This document shows, piece by piece, positions 9,554-22,131 of a stretch of DNA of 52,152 bases; the stretch's first letter is position 1; the number at the start of each line of letters is the position of its first letter. Both the position numbers and the translations under genes were made by a program. Below the pieces are notes generated by a model, which was not told where the DNA came from, searched no databases, and saw only the letters and a list, made by a program, of their open reading frames with translations. This DNA comes from Lysobacteraceae bacterium (GTDB lineage Bacteria > Pseudomonadota > Gammaproteobacteria > Xanthomonadales > BQJN01), in the NCBI GenBank assembly GCA_021604725.1, contig BQJN01000021.1:1-52152 (forward strand), written 5' to 3'.

Positions 9554-9577
9554 GCCATCTGTGCTATCACACCTTGC

Positions 9578-11047
9578 ATGCCTCAACTCCAACGACAGCT
9601 AGGGCTCTTAGGGCTCACGGCAACCGGCATCTGCGCGATGCTGGGTGCATCGATCAATGTTGTGCCCTTTATGGTGCATCGCAGCGTTCCCGAGATTGGC
9701 GCCTATGTATTGCCAGCATTTATGTTTGCCGCTTTGCCGGCGCTGCTCGCCGCATTGGCCTACGGTGCGTTGGCCTCAGCCATGCCGCGAGCGGGCGGCA
9801 GCTACCTGTTCGCCAGTCGAAGCCTAAGCCCATATCTGGGCTTTATCGCCAGCTTCTCGCAATGGTTTGGCTTGTCCATCGTCATCGGCGTGATTGCCTA
9901 TGTCATCGTGCCGTTTCTGCGCGACATTGCGGTGGCGCTTGAGTGGGCAACAGCAGCGGAAATGCTGGCAACACCCTGGGTGCGCGTGGGACTGGCGCTG
10001 GCCATGATCTGGCTATTCGTTGCCATAAATATGCGGGGCTTGCGCCTGTACGCACGCACTCTGGTGCCGATGATGTTCCTGATGTTTGCATTGGGCGCGA
10101 TTGTCGTCGTGGCGGGGTTCTTGCTCGATCAATCCGATTTTGCCGCCGCCATTTTAGAAGCCGAGGGTCAGGTGGTCGGTGATGAGCCGCCCTCACCGTG
10201 GAACTGGATGACATTCTTGTCCGCCGCCGCTCTGATGTTCGCCAGCTTCATCGGATTCGACGCCATTGCCCAGGCCGGCGGCGAGGCCCGCAATCCGTCG
10301 CGAACATTGCCGCTAGCCATCTTGCTGGCCATCTTAATCGTCGGCGCGTTCTACCTGCTGTTTGCGACCGCGGTGTATCACGTCGTGCCCTGGTGGTACG
10401 TGGCCGAGCAGGCACAGACCATGGATATCTCGGCTCCGGGCCTGCTTGCCTACGTACTGCCCGCCTCTGTTGGAGTGGCTATTCTGACCGGTGCCGCGAT
10501 CGCTTTGATCAATGACTTGCCTGCAATGCTGCTTTCGGTATCTCGGTTGATGTTCGCCTGGGCCGAAGATGGCATCTTTCCCAAAAGTGTGGCACAGGTC
10601 CATCCGCGTTATCACACGCCGCACCGCGCACTGATGCTCAGTGGCGTGATTGCCAGCCTGGGTGTTCTGGGTAGCCATTTTGCTGGCGACTTTTTCCTCG
10701 GCATTGACATCATGGTCACTGCGATGATGGTCAACTTCTTGCTGATGTGCTTGAGTCTGTTGTGGCTGCCTCGGCGCAACCCGGCACTTGCAGATGGTGT
10801 TTCGTCTTTGCGCCCGGCCTATCAGAGCGTCATCGGCATTCTTGGCGTTGTGGTGCTGGCAGGCTTTCTGCTCATCCACGTGTGGAAAGACCTTTCCGGC
10901 GACGTCGAGGCCTGGTATTTCCATTCCACCTGGGTCTGGCTGCTGGTGATGTCTTTGGGGTCGCTGGTCTACCTGGTCAGACGAACCGCTGCCCAGCGTC
11001 AGGGTGTGGATTGGGCCAAGCGTTTTGCAAAACTTCCAGGACAATAG
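9578..11047 (+). CDS. APC superfamily amino acid permease
   Basis: 489 residues with about 12 hydrophobic segments. The N-terminus has the APC signature in which the first helix is followed by GASINVVPF, and further on come AMPRAGGSYLFASRSL and FIGFDAIAQAGGEARNPSRTLPLAI, all characteristic of the amino acid-polyamine-organocation family. It probably imports amino acids or a related amine by proton symport in the inner membrane. The stop is two bases before the ATG of the aldo/keto reductase-Rid gene, so the two are very probably one transcriptional unit. The substrate is not determined. Confidence 0.92.
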   Translation: MPQLQRQLGLLGLTATGICAMLGASINVVPFMVHRSVPEIGAYVLPAFMFAALPALLAALAYGALASAMPRAGGSYLFASRSLSPYLGFIASFSQWFGLSIVIGVIAYVIVPFLRDIAVALEWATAAEMLATPWVRVGLALAMIWLFVAINMRGLRLYARTLVPMMFLMFALGAIVVVAGFLLDQSDFAAAILEAEGQVVGDEPPSPWNWMTFLSAAALMFASFIGFDAIAQAGGEARNPSRTLPLAILLAILIVGAFYLLFATAVYHVVPWWYVAEQAQTMDISAPGLLAYVLPASVGVAILTGAAIALINDLPAMLLSVSRLMFAWAEDGIFPKSVAQVHPRYHTPHRALMLSGVIASLGVLGSHFAGDFFLGIDIMVTAMMVNFLLMCLSLLWLPRRNPALADGVSSLRPAYQSVIGILGVVVLAGFLLIHVWKDLSGDVEAWYFHSTWVWLLVMSLGSLVYLVRRTAAQRQGVDWAKRFAKLPGQ

Positions 11048-11049
11048 AT

Positions 11050-12501
11050 ATGCGGGCTAAGGTACCAACAACGCGCCTGGCGCCGGGGCTGGAGATTGCT
11101 CGTGTCCTCAACGGGCTGTGGCAGGTGGCCGACCTTGAGCGTGACGGTGAGACGCTGGACCTAGCCAACGCGGCGAGCGCGATGGAACCCTACGTGGAAG
11201 CGGGGTTCACGACCTTTGATATGGCCGACCATTATGGGTCGGCGGAAGATATCGCCGGCTACTTCAAAACGCACAGCAAGCACGCATCGCATGCGCAGAT
11301 GCTGACCAAATGGGTTCCCAAACCTGGCCGCCTGGATCGCCAGGATGTCCGCGGCGGCATTCATCGAGCGTTGGACCGGATGCGCACCGACACTTTGGAC
11401 CTGCTGCAGTTTCATGCCTGGCACTATCCGGACCCTTCTTGGCTGGACGCCCTGTTCTGGTTGGACGAGCTGCGACAAGAAGGGCTGATCTGCGGCCTGG
11501 GTGTGACCAATTTCGACGCAGCGCATCTGCGCATCGCCGTTGCCAGTGGTATTCCCATCGTCAGCAACCAGGTCAGTTACTCGCTGCTAGACCAGCGCGC
11601 GTCGGGCGCGATGACCGACGTCTGTAGCGAGTACGGCGTGCAGTTGCTTGCTTACGGAACCTTGGCCGGTGGATTGCTTTCCCCCCGATGGCTGGGCGCG
11701 GAGGAGCCAACAGCTCCGGCGACCTGGTCACAGATGAAATACAAGCGATTTATCGACGCTGCCGGGGGTTGGGCGCTGTTCCAGGAATTGCTGCAGACGA
11801 CTGCTGACATCGCACGTAAACATGGCACCAGCCCTGCCGTGGTCGCCAGCAAGTACATTCTCGACCAGCCCTGTGTTGCTGGCGTCATCCTTGGGGCGCG
11901 GTTAGGCGCTGCCAATCACGTGGCGGAAAACCTGAAGATCTTCGACTTGCAGCTTGATCATCAGGATCTGGCACGAATAAAGGAAGCGACCGGTGCCATG
12001 GCTGCAATTCCAGGGGACTGCGGTGATGAATACCGAAAACCACCGTTTCTGACCGCCTCGGGCGATCTGAGTGACCACCTGGACGCGATCCCACCGGCCT
12101 TCGACGCGGTAGAGAATGCAGATGGACGTCGCCGCGTGTTCAGCGGGACCGAGTGGGAGGACCTAGCCGGCTACGCCAGAGCCATGCGCGATGGGGATCG
12201 CATCCTGGTATCGGGGACCACCGCCACCCATGGCGATCGAGCGATCGGCGGTGACGATGCCGCAGCGCAAACCCATTTTGTCATCGACAAGATTGCGGCG
12301 GCGATCGAATCGTTGGGCGGACACCTTGAAGATGTGATACGAACACGCATCTTGGTCTCTGACATCGCTCACTGGGAACCAGTGGCACGCGCTCACGGGC
12401 AGAGATTTGCCGAGATTCGCCCGGTCAATACCTTGGTGGAAGCTCGCCTGGTCGGAGACGCGTACCTGGTAGAAATTGAAGCGGAAGCGCGAGTTGGGTG
12501 A
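11050..12501 (+). CDS. Aldo/keto reductase fused to a C-terminal Rid (YjgF) domain
   Basis: 483 residues from the ATG at 11050; the frame stays open back to 10747, but that part overlaps the permease and is spurious. Residues about 5-320 are an aldo/keto reductase barrel with the catalytic tetrad visible as Asp and Tyr in FDMADHYG, Lys in MLTKWVP and His in LLQFHAW. After a linker (about 325-365) the C-terminal about 110 residues match the Rid/YjgF/YER057c family, normally imine/enamine deaminases. The position of the catalytic arginine of RidA (Arg105 in E. coli) appears to be Val here, so this Rid domain may be a non-deaminating type; that alignment was done by eye. Coupling to an amino-acid permease hints at handling of an imported amine, keto or imine compound. 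Confidence 0.88.
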   Translation: MRAKVPTTRLAPGLEIARVLNGLWQVADLERDGETLDLANAASAMEPYVEAGFTTFDMADHYGSAEDIAGYFKTHSKHASHAQMLTKWVPKPGRLDRQDVRGGIHRALDRMRTDTLDLLQFHAWHYPDPSWLDALFWLDELRQEGLICGLGVTNFDAAHLRIAVASGIPIVSNQVSYSLLDQRASGAMTDVCSEYGVQLLAYGTLAGGLLSPRWLGAEEPTAPATWSQMKYKRFIDAAGGWALFQELLQTTADIARKHGTSPAVVASKYILDQPCVAGVILGARLGAANHVAENLKIFDLQLDHQDLARIKEATGAMAAIPGDCGDEYRKPPFLTASGDLSDHLDAIPPAFDAVENADGRRRVFSGTEWEDLAGYARAMRDGDRILVSGTTATHGDRAIGGDDAAAQTHFVIDKIAAAIESLGGHLEDVIRTRILVSDIAHWEPVARAHGQRFAEIRPVNTLVEARLVGDAYLVEIEAEARVG

Positions 12502-12559
12502 CAGCAAAGGCCATGGGGCGTACGGCAAGATTCTCTGGTTTTAGCTTCGATATACGCTA

Positions 12560-12589
12560 TTGCGCTCAAAACATACGCCCCCGTATGGT
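12560..12589 (+). promoter_or_regulatory. Candidate fadBA promoter with embedded palindromic operator
   Basis: A TTGCGC -35-like box (12560-12565) and a TATGGT -10-like box (12584-12589) are separated by 18 bases. Across the spacer and -10 lies a perfect 16-bp palindrome, CATACG-CCCC-CGTATG (12572-12587). A repressor bound there would block RNA polymerase. Fatty-acid-degradation genes in proteobacteria are commonly controlled by TetR- or GntR-type acyl-CoA-sensing repressors, so a TetR-type site is the natural reading, but the regulator is not in this window. Confidence 0.55.
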
Positions 12590-12637
12590 AAGCTCGCAAA
12601 AATATTCCCGCAAGAAACGTCTAATCGGAGATAACGG

Positions 12638-15965
<3,328 letters not shown>

Positions 15966-15985
15966 ATAGACCGTGAAAATTGGAT

Positions 15986-16030
15986 GATTGCCGTCACTTC
16001 AGGGGCGTAGCTTTCCGGGTGGCGGCAATC
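15986..16030 (+). terminator. Possible fadBA terminator stem-loop
   Basis: A 12-base arm at 15986-15997 (GATTGCCGTCAC) pairs with 16019-16030 with one G-U contact, just after the fadA stop. The following bases are AT-rich but there is no clean U-tract. A degenerate version of the left arm also follows the fadA pseudogene near 18466. Confidence 0.45.
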
Positions 16031-16141
16031 ACGATATATTTTCTGCGAATCGCGCAGGAGATGGCCTCATTGTCTCGGCCGCCGGGGCAAAACCTCGCGC
16101 ACTGCTTTGCCGACTCACACAGCGAAAAGCGTGGCATTGGG

Positions 16142-17059
16142 CTATAGCCCCAGGTGAATCGCCCAATCCTCAGGTGAGCACTTGCTGCAACTACGGTCGT
16201 TCGTCGGCACGCATGCCACAAGATCAGGGCCGTTGGCATTTAGGATCATTTTCAGACGCCGTTGTTCAACGTGGTAAACCTTGATTCGATCGAATCTAAA
16301 ACCGTCGGAAAGATCAATCGTCTGGATCGGCGGCCTTGGCTTGGCCTGTTCGTATTGTTCGTGCTGAATAAGTTCGATATGGGAGCTTTCGCAGAACGCC
16401 CCTGGACTAGCGGGGCAATCTACGGCGACATAGGTCCATGTGATTGATGATGACCAAACAAACTCTCTGCGCGGATGCAGTGGCCCGCCGAACTCAAGAA
16501 GGCAGGTTCCCTGGTTTGTATTCGGTTCCTCGCCTTCGTCGCAGTTTCGCTCGTATGCCCATTCGAGAAATGGTGGAAGTGTTTTCTTTGCATTCCAGTT
16601 GACGAATGGAGTCAGTTCAAGTGGGGCGTAGATATACTCCCCAACCGGAGAACGTTGCCAACCCGCCATGTGAGGGCCATAGATCTCACAGGCCGAAAGC
16701 CACGGTGCTGGGCAAGGGTAATGTTGTTTTGCCCAAAAGGGCCGGAACCGAGTTTCACCAAGGACGCGAATCGTACCTGAGGTTTCAGGCGATCCGAATG
16801 GATAAATAAGGTAGCGGCTGTAGATTTCCGATTGCATCATCGGATCGGCGTTTTCGATGTTTCTTGTATTCTGGCCAACGTGACCAACAGCACTGATATT
16901 GCTGGTGTCTCCGTCGCTGTTTATGGTGGCAACATACCCGCTACCGCTGGCGGTACAAAGCTCAACTGTACGACCGAATAGAATCTCTGCAATGTTGATG
17001 GCCTGCGCCGGCAACGACAACAATATGAGGGCGCCGACAAGGCTTGCTTTCGTAAACAT
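16142..17059 (-). CDS. Secreted cysteine-containing protein of unknown function
   Basis: 305 residues from the ATG at 17059, chosen because it gives a signal peptide (KASLVGALILLSLPAQA, cleavage near residue 20) and has a CGGAAA ribosome-like site; the frame is open upstream to 17293 with an unlikely N-terminus. The mature part contains about 11 cysteines, ending with a cluster near the C-terminus (ACVPTNDRSCSKC). I recognise no domain. The gene is convergent with fadA and lies at the start of the scarred segment that continues to 18.7 kb. Confidence 0.6.
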   Translation of the reverse strand: MFTKASLVGALILLSLPAQAINIAEILFGRTVELCTASGSGYVATINSDGDTSNISAVGHVGQNTRNIENADPMMQSEIYSRYLIYPFGSPETSGTIRVLGETRFRPFWAKQHYPCPAPWLSACEIYGPHMAGWQRSPVGEYIYAPLELTPFVNWNAKKTLPPFLEWAYERNCDEGEEPNTNQGTCLLEFGGPLHPRREFVWSSSITWTYVAVDCPASPGAFCESSHIELIQHEQYEQAKPRPPIQTIDLSDGFRFDRIKVYHVEQRRLKMILNANGPDLVACVPTNDRSCSKCSPEDWAIHLGL

Positions 17060-17528
17060 CTGTTTTCCGTTTCGGTGAGTTCGAAGCGCCTCGGTGCCGA
17101 GGCTGCCACAAATAGAGAATACGCAATTAGATGCTTTTCGTAAAATGTATTGTTGGACGCAAAAGAAAATTGGTACGACGTCTCGCCTCGATAGCGACGT
17201 CGTGGCAGCTTGTACCGTTCCGATGTTCGTAGTGAACCAACGCCACCCTGGGTCTTGACCGAACCTGCTCAGAGCCACCCAGCGCCAGCGCATCGCCAGA
17301 CGCAGGCCGATAAATATTTTCCATGTGCTTTGTCATGATGGGTCATCCAAAATGAGGATCATCGATGAAGTGGAGCAGCAAACAAGTATTCGAGGCCATT
17401 GAATGAGTGTTGGACATCCAAAGTTCTACGCAGCACATCCGTAGTGAGTCTGGCCACGAGTGTCCGAATGTCTAGGCAGAGTCCAGTACATAACCCACGG
17501 TGGATGACCGACCCATCGGACTTTTTGG
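17060..17528. other. Intergenic region, about 470 bp, with one direct-repeat copy
   Basis: No supported gene. It holds the upstream region of the secreted protein and the first copy (17399-17428) of a 30-bp direct repeat that recurs at 18109-18138. The rest looks like decayed sequence. Confidence 0.4.
17399..17428 (+). repeat. 30-bp direct repeat, copy 1
   Basis: Begins TTGAATGAGTGTTGGACATC and matches 18109-18138 at 27 of 30 positions. The two copies, 710 bp apart in the same orientation, bracket the osmC-family gene. Confidence 0.7.
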
Positions 17529-17966
17529 CTATTGGGCGACTTCCACCTGTGCATCCAGATTAACAACGGCGGTCATCGAATTGGTAATCAGGCAGGCATG
17601 TTCGGCCTTCTCAAGCAAGCGAGCCGCCTTCGCCTGATCAGTGCCCTCCGGTACATCGAGTACCACTTTCAGGCTAAAGGAAGTGAACTTGGTAACTTTG
17701 TCCACTCGATCGAGCACCCCGTTGGCATCGCAGCGCAAGGCGTCCCAGTCCAGCTTTGATGCCCTGGCGATGGCCTTGAATGTCAGCACAAAGCAGTCGG
17801 CGACGGCGGCGACCAACAGCGTTTCTGGTGACCATCGATCACCTGGACCGCCAAACTCTGCCGGTGGGGCTGATTCAAGACGTTGCACGCCCGGGCTGTC
17901 AAGTTGAACCTGTTCTTCGCCGCTGGCGCTGGCTACAACGATATAGTGATGCGGAAACTGTTGCAT
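17529..17966 (-). CDS. OsmC family protein (putative thiol peroxidase)
   Basis: 145 residues, the usual OsmC/Ohr length. The two family cysteines are present: Cys58 in VADCFVLTFKA and Cys125 in HACLITNS, together with the upstream PETLLVAAVADC segment that precedes the first. In characterised members these Cys reduce organic or fatty-acid hydroperoxides with lipoyl or dithiol donors in the cytoplasm. The subfamily is the general OsmC-like one; I cannot separate it from Ohr by eye. The gene is bracketed by the two direct repeats, so it may have moved as a unit. Confidence 0.88.
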   Translation of the reverse strand: MQQFPHHYIVVASASGEEQVQLDSPGVQRLESAPPAEFGGPGDRWSPETLLVAAVADCFVLTFKAIARASKLDWDALRCDANGVLDRVDKVTKFTSFSLKVVLDVPEGTDQAKAARLLEKAEHACLITNSMTAVVNLDAQVEVAQ

Positions 17967-18083
17967 AGCGGGGGCCTTTGTAGTGTTACTTCGGTAACTC
18001 CAAAGATGCGGCCTGTCTAGTCAAAAAGCCAGTGAAGCCGGGCGCTGCAACACGGGCAATTTCGCCTAATGATGGGTATATCC

Positions 18084-18448
<365 letters not shown>

Positions 18449-18725
18449 AGGACAAGCAAAATAGCTGGTAGATTACCGTCGCTCAGAGCTTGCGACCCTG
18501 AGGGGCGGCACATCGCACGTGCCCGTGATCAATTGAGGCTGGGAGTTTGGTCGTTGCAACCTTGGCCGCCGAGGGAAACCGACCCTACCTGAGAAACAGT
18601 TTTCTCGATCGTGCCAGGGCCAAAGGTCGCATGTTGTGTTTGCGAAGCCCCGTCACCGTGGAGACGGATTTGGGAGGCGGATGCTGTAGCACCCCAATCA
18701 TTGGTCAGCCCAGTACGCCAGAACG

Positions 18726-19163
18726 CTAGAAAGCGGTCTTCCATTGCTTGCAACTACCCCCGGTCAACACAACATAGGAAAGCAAGAATTTTACCGGCTT
18801 TCCTTTTACGCTGTTCAGCTGAATGGAAAACCCTAGTTCGGTATCCCCAGGCAGCGGTGCTCTTTCAATGGTGAAACCTCGGCCTGCGTAGGATGCTCGT
18901 TCAAAAGTCCAAGGACTGTTTAGATTCGTGGATTCAAAAAGGACTAGAGTACACGTCCCAGACGCCAGCGATGCTCCCGCATTGTGATTGCTCAAGGTGC
19001 ACCGACCAGTGTGTTCTGGTTCCACCTCCACCTTAAATGTGTGCCCCTGTTTCTGGGCATATTTTGCGACTTTGGGCCCCCTCAGTTCGCACCGCTCCTG
19101 ACCCACAACGTGCGGCGCAATAATCAGGAAGCTGACGACAGTAGCAAGGAAAACGACTTTCAT
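18726..19163 (-). CDS. Small secreted protein of unknown function
   Basis: 145 residues with a clear signal peptide (hydrophobic residues 3-16, cleavage near VVGQE). The mature part has four or five Cys and looks beta-rich (TFKVEVEPEHTGRCTLSNH, LGFSIQLNSVKG). No family is recognised. Its ATG overlaps the TGA of the upstream 106-aa gene (ATGA), so it is translationally coupled and is the last gene of the leftward set. Confidence 0.65.
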   Translation of the reverse strand: MKVVFLATVVSFLIIAPHVVGQERCELRGPKVAKYAQKQGHTFKVEVEPEHTGRCTLSNHNAGASLASGTCTLVLFESTNLNSPWTFERASYAGRGFTIERAPLPGDTELGFSIQLNSVKGKPVKFLLSYVVLTGGSCKQWKTAF

Positions 19164-19480
19164 TGGAACAAAATCGGACCGAGGTCGTAACCGGTCATGG
19201 CTGGTATATTGACGGGAACCCTTATCGTGCGATTAACCACTATTTGGTATGCACCGGGTGAGATTCCGTAAAAATAGTAGAAGCCGTCGGGCCCCGTATA
19301 GGACACCGCCACCTGGTATCCGTTTAGAGCCATTATCATGACTTCGGCTCCATAGTATGGTTGGTAGTAGCCTGTGTATGGGTTTCGCGTGTCTATCCTA
19401 CCTCGAATATCAGTTGCCTCTGCCCATTCGGCGGCTAGAAAAGTGGCAATCGCGAATAACAGTTGTGCCAGTCGAAGCAT
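19160..19480 (-). CDS. Small secreted protein with carboxypeptidase-regulatory-like fold
   Basis: 106 residues with a signal peptide (cleavage near AEAT, residue 22) followed by a short beta-sandwich of the carboxypeptidase regulatory-like / prealbumin-like type: DIRGRIDTRNPYTG, then GPDGFYYFYGISPGAYQIVV, the usual turn-and-strand pattern. The segment YTGYYQPYYGAEV is Tyr-rich. The gene sits two bases after the stop of the membrane protein and overlaps the next gene. The role is not known; such domains often serve as small stalks or partner-binding modules. Confidence 0.65.
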   Translation of the reverse strand: MLRLAQLLFAIATFLAAEWAEATDIRGRIDTRNPYTGYYQPYYGAEVMIMALNGYQVAVSYTGPDGFYYFYGISPGAYQIVVNRTIRVPVNIPAMTGYDLGPILFQ

Positions 19481-19482
19481 TC

Positions 19483-20082
19483 CTAAGTCTCCTCTGGATT
19501 ATTGATGTATTCCGAGCCCGGCGCCGGATAATGTGCTCCTACAGTGCCTACTTGCTTCACAATCACTGGTGAAAGCACGGTAATCGTTTTGTTGATTTCA
19601 TCTATTTCCAACTCGTCTTCTTCCAGTGTCGCGAGGTGCACTTGCGCGGCGGCGCCTTGCGCATGGATATGTGCCACGGGCCAGTCCGAACGACTTAGCC
19701 CAGGAATTCGAAGCTGTATTTGATTTGGGCTGACTCGATGTAGGCCAGGCTCTAGTGTTACTCCGAGGTCGCCAAAGGTCGTTTGTCGGTCGTCGCTGTC
19801 ATAGCCATGAATCTCCATCTCCACCGTCCACGTTGGATGATAGAGTGTGCCAATCGAATCGAAGATTCGATTCAAAGGTGAGGCAATAATTGCGCACAGT
19901 ATGATCATGTAGCCGGCAAACGCACCAGAAGAGTTCCACTTCAGTGCCTTTATCGCCCCCTGCGCAGCAATTTGGGTATTCGGGAAGATCTTGTAGATTA
20001 AAATGGCTGGAATCATTGGCAGGAGCACGACGATGACCAACTGCAATACCGTCCAGGAGAATAGAACCCACTCAGATCGCAT
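19483..20082 (-). CDS. Two-helix membrane protein with C-terminal extracytoplasmic domain
   Basis: 199 residues from the ATG at 20082, which has GGAGG eight bases upstream; a TTG six codons earlier is possible but less likely. Two hydrophobic segments (about residues 9-33 and 55-75) are followed by about 120 residues of polar, beta-rich sequence ending NNPEET. No family is recognised. It heads a three-gene operon with very tight spacing (2 bases, then a 4-base overlap). Confidence 0.65.
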   Translation of the reverse strand: MRSEWVLFSWTVLQLVIVVLLPMIPAILIYKIFPNTQIAAQGAIKALKWNSSGAFAGYMIILCAIIASPLNRIFDSIGTLYHPTWTVEMEIHGYDSDDRQTTFGDLGVTLEPGLHRVSPNQIQLRIPGLSRSDWPVAHIHAQGAAAQVHLATLEEDELEIDEINKTITVLSPVIVKQVGTVGAHYPAPGSEYINNPEET

Positions 20083-20372
20083 AATGTTTGCCTCCACCAA
20101 TAATTCTTGATCCGCTTTCGCTGATAGGGTGTCAAGAAAAGACGAAAGCTCTCACTTCGTAGACTTTCATTGGAAAAAGGCGACACTACGTTGCCAGAAC
20201 CTTTTCGCCTCACAGTCGTGCATTAGTAGTATGCGGTTATTCAACAGGGAACTATCCAACCCATCACTATATGATTGTCGGAATAAGCTCCTATCGTGTG
20301 AGTACTAAACGAGGCTTGAACTCGGAATTCTCCGCCGCGAACCCGCTAGGGCATCAATTGGCAGCCGGGACT
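20083..20372. other. Intergenic gap of 290 bp, nothing recognised
   Basis: Contains the upstream region of the three-gene membrane/secreted operon. I see no gene, terminator hairpin or clear promoter here. Confidence 0.4.
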
Positions 20373-21647
20373 TCAGCTTTGATCTAAGCGAATCACCAGC
20401 TTGTCGAGTCCGGATTGGTCTAGTGGAGTGTGGGTCCCATCATCAGCGACCAGGAGCAGTGATAGATCAGCGGCCAAGATATTTGTGCCTTGGGGTCGCC
20501 CCTTCGCGTACAACCAGCTTCTGAAAGCGACCGCCGCTGGGTAACTCGAGAAGTAAACTGGAATGTAGTCGTTCTCTTGTTTCACGTAGAGGAACGATGC
20601 ATCGTCATCAGTCTCCAGAAACCATCGACGTACGATCAGTTTTTCATCGCCGATGATGGTTACTCCAGTCTCGTTCGCTGAACCCTTAACATATTCAATT
20701 TCCTGTTTTCCCTCGACGACATATCGCTGCCCATCTGTCACCTTTCGAAGCAGATAATCACACCGAAGGTCCGAGGTCACCGGTGTTTGATCACTCGGGA
20801 TTTTTAGATAGGAGAGATGCAATTTCAGCCGGTCTTGATCGTTCCAGGCGCCGGCGCTGTCTTTAAGGGATGACCAGTTAGTCACCTCCCGGGTGACATG
20901 CGGAACATCCAATGTCAGGTCAATCGCAAAATTGCCAACCAAGTCTATGCCTAGCGCGCCTTGTTGCGACACGATAGCCTCGGTGGGCGTAAGGCGGCCA
21001 CTCATAACAACTCGTTTTTTCTTCACGGCTAATTCTTCAACGAGATTGCGTGTGGCACCCAGGCTTCCACCTATATCTAATACATCGCCCGATCCGGCTT
21101 TGGCGGTTTCAGTCGGTGTTACCGTAATGCTGGAACCCTGCGTCAGCGTCAGCTTGCCCAGGTCGACTGTTTCATACACAGATTCAAATTTGTCCCAGGA
21201 CACGAACTGAGCCTGGTTGGATAGATTCTCCAATGTGCATTTCAAGGCGGTGATTCGATCTGCCTCATGAGCTTGAAAGAAATCTGTTTCTACCGAAACA
21301 ATGACTCGACGTTGTATCTGCGACATATCGACCACAGTTGTTGTGTTTACCGCCGACTTTAGCTGCAATTGTTCTAGCAGCTTCGGGTTAGTTGAGGGAT
21401 TTGCGAGGGCCTCAATCAACGCGGCTTGTCCGCGTTCGCTCAGGCTAGCAACTGCAGGCGTGGATTTTGACGCGGGCGGTGCGATCGCGAATGCACCAAC
21501 ACTCACCATTGGTGTGTTGATTTGGCCAGGAGGTGGCCACGTTGCGTCGCCGTCATAACGCCGCGTCAGCTCAGGATTGGTACAGGCTGCGGTGGCTGAT
21601 AGCAAAAGAGCAGTCAGTAAACATCGATTCGTATGTTTCTGTTTCAT
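20373..21647 (-). CDS. Large lipoprotein of unknown function
   Basis: 424 residues with a lipobox (SATAAC, Cys22) after a basic N-terminus. After a low-complexity proline-rich linker come long stretches of regular beta-type sequence (RVIVSVETDFFQAHEADRI, KLTLTQGSSITVTPTETAK). There is an internal Cys pair but no catalytic motif. No family is recognised. Its ATG overlaps the stop of the 79-aa gene (ATGA), so the pair is co-translated. It may be an outer-membrane-anchored structural or receptor component of the accessory locus; that is inference. Confidence 0.7.
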   Translation of the reverse strand: MKQKHTNRCLLTALLLSATAACTNPELTRRYDGDATWPPPGQINTPMVSVGAFAIAPPASKSTPAVASLSERGQAALIEALANPSTNPKLLEQLQLKSAVNTTTVVDMSQIQRRVIVSVETDFFQAHEADRITALKCTLENLSNQAQFVSWDKFESVYETVDLGKLTLTQGSSITVTPTETAKAGSGDVLDIGGSLGATRNLVEELAVKKKRVVMSGRLTPTEAIVSQQGALGIDLVGNFAIDLTLDVPHVTREVTNWSSLKDSAGAWNDQDRLKLHLSYLKIPSDQTPVTSDLRCDYLLRKVTDGQRYVVEGKQEIEYVKGSANETGVTIIGDEKLIVRRWFLETDDDASFLYVKQENDYIPVYFSSYPAAVAFRSWLYAKGRPQGTNILAADLSLLLVADDGTHTPLDQSGLDKLVIRLDQS

Positions 21648-21883
21648 GGCGTTGGATCCATTCGATATATACCGGCTGAAAATCTGTCGCCGGTTGGTAC
21701 GTGCGTTAGGGTCGTTTCGTCTAATCTGACCGGGTCCCAGGTCTCAACTCGTCGCGGAAAGGTCCGGGTGAAATAACGAGTTTCGAGATTGTCAAGTGAG
21801 TAAGCATAGGTTGCGACTTGGTAGCGGTCGCCGGCCGGCGGCATGTCTTCATCAAGAATGGTCGCGTAGTGTTGTCTAGGCAT
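21644..21883 (-). CDS. 79-residue protein of unknown function
   Basis: Start chosen at the ATG at 21883, which has GGAG ten bases upstream; the frame extends to 21955 with another ATG but no ribosome site. The sequence has no signal peptide, is polar, and rich in Thr, Arg and Asp. It overlaps the 424-aa lipoprotein by four bases. No homolog is recognised. Confidence 0.5.
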   Translation of the reverse strand: MPRQHYATILDEDMPPAGDRYQVATYAYSLDNLETRYFTRTFPRRVETWDPVRLDETTLTHVPTGDRFSAGIYRMDPTP

Positions 21884-22131
21884 ACTTCTAGCTCCGGATT
21901 TGGGTCTGAATGAATCGGCATTTGGTAGTTGTCGGTAGGCCTGCGCGGTGCACACAGTCTGGCTTACCTACTTTCAAGGGTGCTGTGACGGCTCGCACCC
22001 TCCCACCGTCGTCCGTCCTGGAGCGATTGGGTGCCACACAATATAGGTGCCCGTTACGGACTGCAGGTGGACCTGTTGCGACTTTTGATCGGGTCCAGGC
22101 TTTGTTCGCAGGTGTTGCCGTTCGTGCAGCA

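Noticed and set aside
10334..11044. 236-codon minus-strand frame opposite the amino-acid permease
   Set aside because: His- and Gln-rich shadow of membrane-protein codons.
18529..18753. 74-codon minus-strand frame downstream of the fadA pseudogene
   Set aside because: No ribosome site or recognisable motif; the gap looks like decayed sequence.
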